This document shows positions 25,723 through 34,611 of a stretch of DNA of 64,000 bases, piece after piece. Position 1 is the stretch's first letter, and every line of letters begins with the position of its first letter. The stretch is from Candidatus Fermentithermobacillaceae bacterium (GTDB taxonomy: Bacteria > Bacillota > Sulfobacillia > Fermentithermobacillales > Fermentithermobacillaceae), in NCBI GenBank assembly GCA_018052475.1, contig JAGPNG010000006.1:11071-75070 (forward strand), given 5' to 3'. The notes beneath the pieces were generated by a model. That model did not search any database, was not told the origin of the DNA, and saw only the letters and a program-made list of their open reading frames with translations. The translations under genes were made by a program, and so were the position numbers.

Positions 25723-27150
25723 ATGCTAGAGTTAGAAAACGTCATAGCACTGGCTCAGAAATGGGGCGCAGAATATGCTGACGCGCGTTACGTGTGCACT
25801 ACGAGAGAGCCTATATTCGTAGAAAGCGATGGGGCGGTCAGCGTATCAACTTCGAAAAGCACCGGCGTCGGGCTGCGGGTGCTCGTAGATGGTGCCTGGG
25901 GATTTGCTTCAACCCCCTATATTGACGACAGAAGCCTTGGTGAACTGGCCAAAGAGGCTGTAAGGATTGCCGGTGCTTCTAGTTTGCACAAGAAAGGGGA
26001 AGGGATCAAACTAGAGCCCTTGCCGTCTATTAGTGTCAAGTACAAGACTCCTTTCAAAACAGATCCGTTTAGCGTAAAACCTGAGGAAAAGCTGGAATAT
26101 CTGACCGATGCGATAAGCACCGCCAAAGATATGCCGGATGTTTCTCGTGCACGCGCTTCCATGGTTTCTTGCTCGGAGGAAAAGGAGTTCTTATCCACAG
26201 ACGGGCGGCAGATTGCGCAGAACCTTTGTTATACCGGAGCATCGATCGCAGTTACCGCAAGAGGTTTGGGCGATACGCAGGTGAGGTCCTTCGAGGACTA
26301 TGCTACTTCGGGATATGAGTTTGTTCTGGACTTAGATCTTAAGACAAGGATCCAAGAACTGGCAGAAGAAGCAAAGGAACTTTTGGATGCACCTGTTTGT
26401 CCTCAGGGTGTGACCGATCTTGTAATGGGTGGCTCAATGACGGCACTACAAATCCATGAATCATGCGGGCATCCTGTAGAACTTGACAGAGTAATGGGAT
26501 GGGAAACTACCTATGCCGGGACTTCATTTTTGACGCCGGAGAAGAAGGGTAGTTTTAGATACGGATCACCGTCAGTACACTTGGTGGCCGATGCTACGGT
26601 ACCGGGTGGCCTAGGGACTTTTGGGTACGATGATGAAGGGATTGAGGCTCAGAGGACAGACCTGATTGTTGACGGGATTTTCCAAAACTACCTAACTTCA
26701 AGGGAACTAGCTCCAATGTTCAATCAAGAATCAAACGGCAGCATGCGCGCGGTTGGCTGGGAAAACTTGCCTATGGTCCGTATGACTAATATTAACCTGG
26801 AGCCGGGCGATTGGACACTCGATGAAATCATACGCGACACGGAAAAGGGGATCTTTGTAGATACGCCCAAGAGCTGGAGCCTTGACGACAAAAGGCTTAA
26901 TTTTCACTTTGGTCAGGAAATAGCCTATGAGATTAAAGAGGGCTCGTTAGGTAAGATGCTCAAGAATCCGGCGTATACGGGCATGACCCCTGAATTCTGG
27001 AGATCGTGTGACGCTTGCGCAGGCAAGGACGAATGGAACGTGTGGGGTACGCCAGGTTGTGCAAAAGGAGAACCTGTACAGGTTATTCACGTAGGACATG
27101 GAGCAGCGCCTGCCCGATTTCGGAATATAAAGGTAGGTGTTGAGGAGTGA
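25723..27150 (+). CDS. tldD: Metalloprotease TldD
   Basis: TldD is the catalytic half of the TldD/TldE heterodimer, which degrades unfolded or peptide substrates and in some bacteria matures modified peptides. H245-E-S-C-G-H250 is the HExxxH zinc motif and the downstream GTPGCAKGEP region holds the further conserved Cys. Length 475 is normal. The ATG at 25723 has AAGGGGC upstream. tldE begins within its stop codon. Its operon partners, three M42 aminopeptidases, point to general peptide turnover; no modified-peptide precursor gene is seen nearby. Confidence 0.95.
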   Translation: MLELENVIALAQKWGAEYADARYVCTTREPIFVESDGAVSVSTSKSTGVGLRVLVDGAWGFASTPYIDDRSLGELAKEAVRIAGASSLHKKGEGIKLEPLPSISVKYKTPFKTDPFSVKPEEKLEYLTDAISTAKDMPDVSRARASMVSCSEEKEFLSTDGRQIAQNLCYTGASIAVTARGLGDTQVRSFEDYATSGYEFVLDLDLKTRIQELAEEAKELLDAPVCPQGVTDLVMGGSMTALQIHESCGHPVELDRVMGWETTYAGTSFLTPEKKGSFRYGSPSVHLVADATVPGGLGTFGYDDEGIEAQRTDLIVDGIFQNYLTSRELAPMFNQESNGSMRAVGWENLPMVRMTNINLEPGDWTLDEIIRDTEKGIFVDTPKSWSLDDKRLNFHFGQEIAYEIKEGSLGKMLKNPAYTGMTPEFWRSCDACAGKDEWNVWGTPGCAKGEPVQVIHVGHGAAPARFRNIKVGVEE

Positions 27151-28490
27151 TAGGTAAAGACGACGCGCTCAAAATGCTTGACAAGGTAGTTTCTCTTGGC
27201 AGGGGTTTTGACATTTGTGCGCATCTGGTTTCAGAGGACCTTAGCCTCACTAGATATGCAAGAAATCAGATCCATCAGAACCTCAGACGAAAGAACCACT
27301 CGCTGACGGTGACCACTGTGAAAGGGAAGAAAGTCGGTACGGCGACTACTAATTTGTTAGACGAGGGATCTCTTCGATGGGTGGTTCATAGAGCCGAGGA
27401 GAGTATGGAATTTGCCCAGGAGGATCCCGAACTTCCGTCTCTTTTCAAAGCCGAACCTGCTCCGTCTGTAAACACATACATTCCTCATACTGCTCAAATG
27501 ACGCCCGAAGATAGGGCTTTGGGCTGTGGAGTCCTCATCTCATCGGCAAACGAGAAAGGGATCTTAGCATCCGGAACCTATTCGACTTCGATGAAGGAAA
27601 CTGCCGTCGTAAATACTCCCGGTACAAGAGCCTACAACATGTCAACGGAGGCTTTCTTCAAGACAGTTGTGGAGTCGGGCGATAATACAGGTTATGCTGA
27701 CCGGCTTGTTAGAGACGTAAGAGATATTGACTATAAGGAAGTCGCCGAAGAAGCCATAGATCGGGCGCTTTGCTCCGGGGATCCCATCGCCATTGAACCG
27801 GGAAGGTACGATACGATTTTCACGGAGTATGCCGTAGCAGACCTAATCCGGTTTTTGGGGTATGTCGCTTTTAGCGCTGCAGCAAAGCAACGCGGCACGA
27901 GTTTTATGGCCACCAAGATGGGACAAAAGGTCATGGGCGACAATGTCACTATTTGGGACGACGGGATAGATGCAAAAGGGTTTGCGTCACCTTTTGATGC
28001 GGAGGGTGTTCCGAGGAAGAAAGTGGTGTTCATCGATAAAGGTATCGCCAGTGGTGTAGCATACGATACAAGGACAGCCGCCAAAGACGGGGTTACTTCA
28101 ACGGGACATGCTACTTCAGTTATGGGACGATCGCAACCTATGCCCCACAACATGTTCATGGCCACAGGAGATTCGTCTATACCAGATATGATAAGGTCTA
28201 CCGAGAACGGTATATTGGTGACCCGATTTCACTACACTCACTGTCCGGAGCCTATGAGGGTTGTTGCAACAGGTACTACCCGAGATGGCACATTTCTTAT
28301 ACGCAATGGAGAAATATGTGCTCGAGTCCGGAACCTCCGGTTTACTGAGTCGATGCTTGATGCTTTTTCCAATGTTGAGGCTATTTCAAGAGATTTCAGG
28401 GTAGTCAAGGATTGGTGGAGCACGTTTACCTCAGTGTTGCCTGCCGTCAAAATACGGGATTTCAATTTCACAGGTTCTACTACGTTTTGA
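27147..28490 (+). CDS. tldE: TldE/PmbA subunit of the TldD/E protease
   Basis: A 447-residue TldE/PmbA homologue lacking the HExxxH motif, as expected of the non-catalytic partner that shapes the cleft. N-terminal ARNQIHQNLRRKNHSLTVTTV and the C-terminal RVRNLRFTESMLDAFSNVEAI are typical. GTG start in a GTGA overlap with tldD, with GAGGA just upstream. The C-terminal part (CPEPMRVVATGTTRDGTFLIRNGEI) ends the peptidase operon; a bidirectional hairpin follows. Confidence 0.93.
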   Translation: MIGKDDALKMLDKVVSLGRGFDICAHLVSEDLSLTRYARNQIHQNLRRKNHSLTVTTVKGKKVGTATTNLLDEGSLRWVVHRAEESMEFAQEDPELPSLFKAEPAPSVNTYIPHTAQMTPEDRALGCGVLISSANEKGILASGTYSTSMKETAVVNTPGTRAYNMSTEAFFKTVVESGDNTGYADRLVRDVRDIDYKEVAEEAIDRALCSGDPIAIEPGRYDTIFTEYAVADLIRFLGYVAFSAAAKQRGTSFMATKMGQKVMGDNVTIWDDGIDAKGFASPFDAEGVPRKKVVFIDKGIASGVAYDTRTAAKDGVTSTGHATSVMGRSQPMPHNMFMATGDSSIPDMIRSTENGILVTRFHYTHCPEPMRVVATGTTRDGTFLIRNGEICARVRNLRFTESMLDAFSNVEAISRDFRVVKDWWSTFTSVLPAVKIRDFNFTGSTTF

Positions 28491-28494
28491 TTTC

Positions 28495-28528
28495 AAAGGG
28501 AAAGGCAGATATTTCTGCCCTTCCCTTT
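28495..28528. terminator. Bidirectional hairpin between tldE and the amidase gene
   Basis: AAAGGGAA-a-GGCAGA, loop TATT, TCTGCC-c-TTCCCTTT forms a 14-pair stem with one mismatch. It lies 5 bases after the tldE stop and 15 bases beyond the stop of the convergent amidase gene. A/T pairs at the base give a short T run on both strands, so it can serve both operons. Confidence 0.75.
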
Positions 28529-28542
28529 ACCACATACTCAAT

Positions 28543-30768
28543 TCATCTTGAGGTTCCGGGTGAAAAGTAGGTTTTAAGAGCATTGAAAATGCCCAGCGCC
28601 GCAGTATCTTGGATATGTGCTTGTTTCAACAGTTGCTCTTCTCTAGGATTTGAAAGGTACATTACTTCAACAAGGACTGAAGGGCATAAAGATTCTCTAT
28701 TTACGAAAAAGTTTGCAGTTCTGACGCCGCGGTCATAAGTGCCCAAATTCTTTGTTACCTCGCTCTGAATCAACTGAGCAAGTCTTTTAGATTCAGCTAC
28801 GTTTAACGTATTCTCACATATGTACGAGGTCGTGCCACCTATCGATCTGTCAGCATGGGCGTCGTTGTGTATAGATACGAAAGCATGTGCCTTTTGTGAC
28901 CATGCCGCTCTTTTTGCAAGGTCCCCTGAGTATTCATCTATGTCTGGATTCCAGTCCTCGGGAGGTGTCGCGCTTTCATAGATCCCTTGCCGTGTCATTA
29001 TGACGGTAGCTCCTGCCTGTTCGAGGAGGGCTTTGAGTTTCATCGCTATCTCGAAATTCGCTACGCGCTCAGTGTACCCTGTAGGTCCCGAAGCTCCCGG
29101 ATCGGTGCCGCCATGTCCGGGGTCAATTACGATGATTTTGCCTGAAAGACCCGGATTATGGAAGATAGCCTCTAAAGAGTTGGGGTTTTTTCTCAAAAGG
29201 TAAGAGCCGCTCTGAGACGCATCTAAAGAAAGTGTCACGCCATCTTGTTGAGGAGAAATGCTGGTTGCTTTCACCAAATTACCCTGAATCTCAGAAATCT
29301 GCCCCGAATACGACGCTCCGGGTAGAAACATGTTTATCGAAGAACCATTTCTGTGCATAGTCGGCCAGGCATAACCCAGAGTCTTGACTTCAAGAGTTTC
29401 GCCTTCTGTGCTTGGCTCGATAGTAACGGATGTGATTACAGGCGAGAAAACCAGTACCAACTTTCCTGGGGTTTGTTCCCTTATCACATACGAAGGTTTT
29501 TCTTGAAAACTAACTAAAACTTTGTTTCCTTCAATTCTTACGCTTTGAAACTCACAGAAATTAATGTCCAATCGACCCGAGGTTCCGAAAGAACTTGAGG
29601 TTGTAATCTCCAGTGTGTTATTGTCTTCGTCAGGTGTGATTGAAAAAGATTCGAACGGCCCTTGTACTGTGAATATGCGCACACTGGAACTTGTGTCCAA
29701 AGATACTGAGAAACCGGGGGCCTTTCCGGGTGTGCCGGCAGTCAGCCATGAGGCGATCCAGCCAACTATGCCTTTTGGCGAAATGCACTTTATCCATTGC
29801 CCCTCGGTCTCGAGGACTCTAAGCGCATCTCCTTTTTGTACCATCGATATCACGGGGTAGCTTGTGCCCGGGCCTGAACGAAAGTTGACGTCGGTCGCAT
29901 TCACTACGATGGTACTGTACTTGCCCATAGACCACGACGACTCCGAGACGCCAAACGACAGGGTTGGGTCGGTAAGGAGAGTGATGACCGTATCTGGGCC
30001 GTAGACCCATCCCCGTATACCCCCGGAAGTCTCCACGGCGATCCAAGCTCCTCTTGAAGTGATATACTTAGCCGAATTTCCGGGAGATATGGTTGCCATA
30101 GTGCCTGACCCTTTCAAAGGAGATTGATACACGGTTACTGAGCCGGTCCGAGGTCGAACTAACATGTCTCCTGCAGGCTTTTCTGTTTCTTCGATAGATG
30201 GTAGTTGGAGCTCCAAAAGATCGGCACGGACCCAACCTGATCTTCCTGTCCCCAAAGAAAACCTAATCCAGTCTCCCCTTTTTGCTTCTGCGTAATAGGA
30301 TTGTCCTTTCTGAGTGAGACCGGTTACAGGGTAATCAGTCCCGGGACCTTGTCTTATATTCACATCAGTCTTAGTTATGACTATTCTTATGTTGTGTGAA
30401 CTTAGGTCTATGTCCACGAGCCAGTCGGCTATCCATACTTCTTCGTTTTTGTATCTCACTTTCAGCCAATCATTTTCTTTTGTCACAATATCCAGCCACG
30501 TGCCTTGAAGGACCAGTCCTTTGGAAGCATAGTTAGTTCCCGGCCCAGTCCTCAGGTTGCATGCGTCGCCAACCACTATGGCTTTAAACCCTGCAAAATC
30601 TGCAGGGATGGATACTGCTTCGGATGCTAAAAGCGTCGGGGTTGCGCTTGAAAGGTAGGTAAGAATGAGACAAAGGGCCATGGCGAAAACGGCGGTCTTT
30701 AGTCCGAGTTCCCTTCGTTTTGTCTTTTTGTGCGCGTAAATACATGGCAACAGTTTGAGATTTTTCAT
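28543..30768 (-). CDS. Secreted N-acetylmuramoyl-L-alanine amidase with SH3b repeats and AMIN domain
   Basis: A 741-residue cell-wall hydrolase. It begins with a long basic N-terminus and a hydrophobic segment (TAVFAMALCLILTYLSS) as signal peptide. Four SH3b-like repeats follow, three with the RxGPGTxY signature (NLRTGPGTNY, NIRQGPGTDY, NFRSGPGTSY) and the third degenerate. An AMIN-like region leads to the Amidase_3 domain: IVIDPGHGGTDPGASGP, FVSIHNDAH and VEVMYLSN carry the zinc ligands and catalytic Glu. It cuts the amide bond between muramic acid and the stem peptide. ATG 30768 is preferred to GTG 30783 because GAGGT lies 9 bases away. A 13-base palindrome, ATGACGCTGTCAT (30835-30847), lies upstream. 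Confidence 0.92.
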   Translation of the reverse strand: MKNLKLLPCIYAHKKTKRRELGLKTAVFAMALCLILTYLSSATPTLLASEAVSIPADFAGFKAIVVGDACNLRTGPGTNYASKGLVLQGTWLDIVTKENDWLKVRYKNEEVWIADWLVDIDLSSHNIRIVITKTDVNIRQGPGTDYPVTGLTQKGQSYYAEAKRGDWIRFSLGTGRSGWVRADLLELQLPSIEETEKPAGDMLVRPRTGSVTVYQSPLKGSGTMATISPGNSAKYITSRGAWIAVETSGGIRGWVYGPDTVITLLTDPTLSFGVSESSWSMGKYSTIVVNATDVNFRSGPGTSYPVISMVQKGDALRVLETEGQWIKCISPKGIVGWIASWLTAGTPGKAPGFSVSLDTSSSVRIFTVQGPFESFSITPDEDNNTLEITTSSSFGTSGRLDINFCEFQSVRIEGNKVLVSFQEKPSYVIREQTPGKLVLVFSPVITSVTIEPSTEGETLEVKTLGYAWPTMHRNGSSINMFLPGASYSGQISEIQGNLVKATSISPQQDGVTLSLDASQSGSYLLRKNPNSLEAIFHNPGLSGKIIVIDPGHGGTDPGASGPTGYTERVANFEIAMKLKALLEQAGATVIMTRQGIYESATPPEDWNPDIDEYSGDLAKRAAWSQKAHAFVSIHNDAHADRSIGGTTSYICENTLNVAESKRLAQLIQSEVTKNLGTYDRGVRTANFFVNRESLCPSVLVEVMYLSNPREEQLLKQAHIQDTAALGIFNALKTYFSPGTSR

Positions 30769-30873
30769 ATGTATTAACCTCACATCAAAATTTGGGCCGA
30801 CAAATGGACAAAAGCATGGCTTATCTTGTATGTTATGACGCTGTCATTGCGTTAGGTGTTCCAATTAAGAAAC

Positions 30874-30910
30874 AGGCCACAGCCTGACTTTTTTCGTACG
30901 ACTGTGGCTC
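30874..30910 (-). terminator. Terminator of the isc operon
   Basis: On the minus strand, GCCACAG and CTGTGGC form a 7-pair stem around a 19-base loop, then CTGTTTCTT. It starts about 20 bases after the iscU stop. The large loop makes it weaker than the others here. Confidence 0.55.
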
Positions 30911-30929
30911 CATGTCCTTCCCGACCAAT

Positions 30930-31328
30930 CTAGGATTTATCCCCGTTAGATACCGGGTCTTTGCCTATCTTGCTATAGTAGTCTTGGATTGCCATGTGTA
31001 CCGCATCAGCAGCCAGATTTGAGCAGTGCAGTTTCTGGGGGGGCAGCCCATCCAGCGCTTCTGCAACCGTTCTATTGGAGATCTCTAGGGCTTCTTCCAA
31101 AGTGTGTCCCTTGACCAGTTCAGTAACCATGGAACTTGTGGCAATAGCTGCGCCACAGCCGAATGTCTTGAACTTTATATCTTCGATTCTATTATCCTTA
31201 ACTTTTATTGTAATCTTCATTACGTCTCCGCATACAGGATTCCCTACTAAGCCTACGCCGTCGGGGTTTTCGATTTCTCCTACATTTCGCGGATTCATGA
31301 AGTGGTCCATGACTTTCTCGTTGTACAT
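30930..31328 (-). CDS. iscU: Fe-S cluster scaffold IscU/NifU-like
   Basis: A 132-residue scaffold on which Fe-S clusters are built. C33 (NPVCGD, with D35), C58 (TFGCGAA) and C102 (LHCSNLAADA) are the three ligand cysteines. Length and spacing match the IscU type with no C-terminal NifU extension. ATG start with AAGGTGGG upstream. It is the last gene of iscR-iscS-iscU; no hscA, hscB, fdx or iscA follows, as is common in Clostridia. Confidence 0.94.
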   Translation of the reverse strand: MYNEKVMDHFMNPRNVGEIENPDGVGLVGNPVCGDVMKITIKVKDNRIEDIKFKTFGCGAAIATSSMVTELVKGHTLEEALEISNRTVAEALDGLPPQKLHCSNLAADAVHMAIQDYYSKIGKDPVSNGDKS

Positions 31329-31359
31329 GTATGATATCCCACCTTAGAGTTAGTATTAT

Positions 31360-32538
31360 CTAGCGCCCAAAAACAGACATTGCCCGTAGTTTCTCGACTA
31401 TAGGCGGTAGTGCTTCCAAGACATACTCTATGTCCTCTCCTGTGTTCGACTTCCCTAATGTCATCCTGAGCGAACCGTGCGCCAGTTCGTGCGGAATTCC
31501 CATGGCAAGGAGCACGTGTGAAGGCTCAAGCGAACCGGAAGTACAAGCCGATCCCGAGGAGGCTCCGATACCGAGCAGATCCATGTTAAGGAGCATAGCT
31601 TCTCCCTCGACGTACTTAACGCTCACATTTACATTGTGAGGCAGTCTCTTTTCGGGGTGACCATTTAGGACCGTGTCTGGGATGTTAGATAAAATACCGT
31701 TTATGAGCTTATCGCGAAGCGCTTGAAGTCTTTTTGACTCTTCGGGCATCTCTTCTTCTGCAAGTGCGCATGCAGCGCCGAAACCCACTATTCCGGGAAC
31801 GTTCTCGGTACCTGCCCTTAACCCCTTTTCGTGTATGCCGCCTGTAACTTGAGGTCTTATCCTGGTTCCTTTTCTTACGTAAAGCGCTCCTACACCTTTG
31901 GGACCGTATATCTTATGACTTGAGATAGTCAGTAGGTCGACTCCCATGGCATCTACTTTGACGGGGATTTTTCCAAGGCTTTGCACTGCATCCGAGTGAA
32001 ACAATATCCCGTGTTCCTTAGCGATCTTGCCAATTTCCTCGATCGGTTCGATAGTCCCCACCTCGTTATGTCCGTGAATGATGGATATGAGAATCGTATC
32101 TTTTCTAATGGATTTTCTCACATCGTCTGGATCGATTAGTCCGTACTTATCACAAGGAAGGTAAGTTACCTCATAGCCATCTTTGGCCAGAGACTCAAAT
32201 GTATTGATAACTGCGTGATGTTCGATTTGACTTGTAATGAGGTGCTTGCCTTTTGTCTGCATCGATTTGGCTACACCCCTTATTGCCAGGTTGTCAGATT
32301 CGGTTCCGCCGGATGTAAAGACTATCTCGGACGCGGTAGCACCTATAATTGAGGCTACCTGTTCGCGAGCCGAATCAACTGCGGTTCGGGCTTGGCGCCC
32401 CCAACTGTGGATGCTGGAAGGATTACCGAATTTATCGCCGAAATATGGCAACATTGCTGCAAGCACTTCAGGTCGTACCGGAGTTGTAGCAGAATGATCT
32501 AGGTATACGGATCTAGTAGCGTGTGGTCGACTACCCAT
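31360..32538 (-). CDS. iscS: Cysteine desulfurase IscS/NifS-like
   Basis: A 392-residue PLP enzyme that takes sulfur from cysteine for Fe-S assembly. VYLDHSATTPVRPEVL starts the protein, TISSHKIYGPKGVG holds the PLP lysine, and SSGSACTSG carries the persulfide cysteine in a long flexible loop, the group I (NifS/IscS) type. EHHAV is the ring-stacking His. ATG 32538 lies within the end of iscR (8-base overlap), with GAAGGGAG upstream. Its partner scaffold follows after 31 bases. Confidence 0.94.
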   Translation of the reverse strand: MGSRPHATRSVYLDHSATTPVRPEVLAAMLPYFGDKFGNPSSIHSWGRQARTAVDSAREQVASIIGATASEIVFTSGGTESDNLAIRGVAKSMQTKGKHLITSQIEHHAVINTFESLAKDGYEVTYLPCDKYGLIDPDDVRKSIRKDTILISIIHGHNEVGTIEPIEEIGKIAKEHGILFHSDAVQSLGKIPVKVDAMGVDLLTISSHKIYGPKGVGALYVRKGTRIRPQVTGGIHEKGLRAGTENVPGIVGFGAACALAEEEMPEESKRLQALRDKLINGILSNIPDTVLNGHPEKRLPHNVNVSVKYVEGEAMLLNMDLLGIGASSGSACTSGSLEPSHVLLAMGIPHELAHGSLRMTLGKSNTGEDIEYVLEALPPIVEKLRAMSVFGR

Positions 32539-32977
32539 GGTTGTTTTCTCCCTTCAAAGTATAAGAATCGTCTAATTCGAGTAAATCCTGAAGAGTTATC
32601 GAGTTCAAGACATTACTGATGGCGTCTCCTACCTTGCGCCATACCAGTTTGGCTTTGCAGTCCGAAGGACCTGCGCAAAAAGAAAAATCATCATTCACGC
32701 ATTGGACGGGAGCTACTGGGCCTTCTGATATCGTCACGATTTCTCCAATTGTGATTTGATCCGGCGGTTTTGCCAGTTTGTACCCGCCTCCAAAACCTCT
32801 TTTGCTGTCAACAAGGTTGCTTTCCTTAAGCGGCCTTACGATCTGTTCGAGGTAGCCCTGAGAGATGTTCTGGGTAGATGAAATCTCGGATAGCGATGTC
32901 AAAGTACCTTTTGACTGGGCCAGCTGATACATCAACAACACCGCGTAACATCCCTTTGTCGACAAGGAGAAAGCCAT
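32531..32977 (-). CDS. iscR: Rrf2-family Fe-S-sensing repressor (IscR-like)
   Basis: A 148-residue Rrf2 regulator. The N-terminal winged helix (LSTKGCYAVLLMYQLAQ, GYLEQIVRPLKESNLV, GFGGGYKLAKP) and C93, C101, C107 with IscR-like spacing mark it as a cluster-binding sensor. When loaded with a cluster it should repress its own operon; apo-protein would allow expression. A near-perfect inverted repeat overlaps the promoter just upstream, which is the likely binding site. First gene of iscR-iscS-iscU. Confidence 0.92.
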   Translation of the reverse strand: MAFSLSTKGCYAVLLMYQLAQSKGTLTSLSEISSTQNISQGYLEQIVRPLKESNLVDSKRGFGGGYKLAKPPDQITIGEIVTISEGPVAPVQCVNDDFSFCAGPSDCKAKLVWRKVGDAISNVLNSITLQDLLELDDSYTLKGENNHG

Positions 32978-33007
32978 TTACTTCACCTCGAATTTCTAAC
33001 AATACGA

Positions 33008-33043
33008 TAATCCTATTATTATACTAGGATTAATCGGAGTCAA
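33008..33043 (-). promoter_or_regulatory. iscR promoter with palindromic operator
   Basis: On the minus strand TTGACT (33043-33038) and AATAAT (33020-33015) are 17 bases apart; an overlapping TATAAT gives only 14. TAATCCTA and TAGGATTA (33008-33015 and 33025-33032) form a perfect 8-base inverted repeat with a 9-base spacer covering the -10 region, as expected of an Rrf2 repressor site. The start codon of iscR lies about 30 bases further. Confidence 0.75.
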
Positions 33044-33162
33044 TACAGTTTCCTATGACTTGCTGAAAATTTGCAGATTTCGACACAGAAGACAACATAA
33101 AGGTATTATATAAGGGAAGATAGAATATGTATAAGACTTCAATAGTATAGCGAGGGATTATT

Positions 33163-34611
33163 GTGGAGATTGACGAGAAGTCCTTAAGCGAGATAATAGA
33201 GCGGCTCGAAAAAGAAGTTTCTAAGAGGCCTAAGGATATATCTACTAGGCTTCAGCTTGCTTTGTCATACATGAGACTGGGAGAGACAGAGAAGGCAAAG
33301 GAGCAATTGTTGAAAGTTACCGAAATAGACAAGCGCAATGTAGACGCCTACTACTATTTGGGGATTACCATGGCTGATGCCGAGGAAATTGACGAAGCCA
33401 AAGCTGCATGGGAGAAAGTTCTATCCATAGACAAGAACCACAGCCCATCTTTGTACTTCCTGGGTAAGCTCTATGCACTAGAGGGGAACATTGATCAAGC
33501 GATATCTCTGACCGAGAGGGCACGAAATCTACAGCCAAGCAACGTGTTGGCTCATTCTCAGCTAGGCGAGCTTTACCTAGCAAAGGGGAGAGTAAAGGAC
33601 TCTTTGTTGGAGTGGCATGAGGTTCTCAAACTTGATCCGTCAAATGTGCAGGCGTTACACAATGTAGGCGCCATATATACAGACCTCCAGATGTATGATG
33701 AAGCGCTTGATACTCTCACAAGAGCAGAACGCTTGGGTTCGGAGGCACCTTTGCTCCATTTCAATAAAGGGTTGTCCTACTTAGGTAAGCAAGAATACGA
33801 TAAGGCAATTGAGTCTCTGGCGCGAGCTAAGGAGTTGGAACCCGAAAACATTCATACCGCGACCACTCTCGGGGAAGCCTATGCAATGTCAGGGGATCTT
33901 GACGCTGCCATAGAGCAATGGAAAGAGGTCCTATCGACAAATCCAGACGATCTGTTTGCTACTTATAATCTTGCACTCGGCCTGTTCCAGAAGGGTGAGA
34001 AGGACGAAGCGATCAAACTGTGGGAAAAGTGCATTTTGATAAACCCGAACTATGTCCCTGCACGTCAGAATCTTGCGACGTGTTTTTTGATGGACGACGA
34101 ATACGAAAAAGCTATTCATCAGTGGGAACAGATCCGCATGTTGGAACCGGGTTCGCCTCAGCCCATGCTGGTATTGGCGGAGCTGAATTACAGAGCGGGT
34201 GATCTTGTCAAAGCCAAAGAGATCGTCGAGGAAGTGTTGGAAGCCCAGAGGAAGGCTGAACCAACAAGCATTGAAGAAAGAAAGTTCAGGTCTGACTGCG
34301 AGTTTTTGTGTGGCACGGTTAATCTGGCATTGGGTAATGCCAGAGACGGTCTCAAAAACTGGGTAACTGCAATGAGGTACAATCCTAATTTCGCGCTCGA
34401 ATCGGGTGCATTCATATCGCGGGCAATTTGGCCGGAACTGATCGCTTTTGCAAAAGAAAGCGCAAAGACTGAGGATGAGAAGAGAGTTGTGAGTCTGGTT
34501 GGGAGTTTTGTGAAAGAAGATGCCGTACCCCCTCGGGGCGTAGATAGAATTCCTGGCACCAAGGGGACTGGAAAGGAAGGTCTCAAGTGGCGTCCATGGG
34601 AAAGGAAATAG
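33163..34611 (+). CDS. Tetratricopeptide-repeat protein
   Basis: A 482-residue protein made almost wholly of TPR units. Examples are LQLALSYMRLGETEKAKEQL, AYYYLGITMADAEEIDEAKA and the later TYNLALGLFQKGEKDEAIKL, each about 34 residues apart, with about ten repeats to residue 380. It has no signal peptide or membrane helix, so it is a cytoplasmic scaffold of unknown partner. GTG start with GAGGG 7 bases upstream. Its last 25 bases overlap the next gene, the P-loop/Asp23 protein, so those two products may act together. Confidence 0.85.
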   Translation: MEIDEKSLSEIIERLEKEVSKRPKDISTRLQLALSYMRLGETEKAKEQLLKVTEIDKRNVDAYYYLGITMADAEEIDEAKAAWEKVLSIDKNHSPSLYFLGKLYALEGNIDQAISLTERARNLQPSNVLAHSQLGELYLAKGRVKDSLLEWHEVLKLDPSNVQALHNVGAIYTDLQMYDEALDTLTRAERLGSEAPLLHFNKGLSYLGKQEYDKAIESLARAKELEPENIHTATTLGEAYAMSGDLDAAIEQWKEVLSTNPDDLFATYNLALGLFQKGEKDEAIKLWEKCILINPNYVPARQNLATCFLMDDEYEKAIHQWEQIRMLEPGSPQPMLVLAELNYRAGDLVKAKEIVEEVLEAQRKAEPTSIEERKFRSDCEFLCGTVNLALGNARDGLKNWVTAMRYNPNFALESGAFISRAIWPELIAFAKESAKTEDEKRVVSLVGSFVKEDAVPPRGVDRIPGTKGTGKEGLKWRPWERK

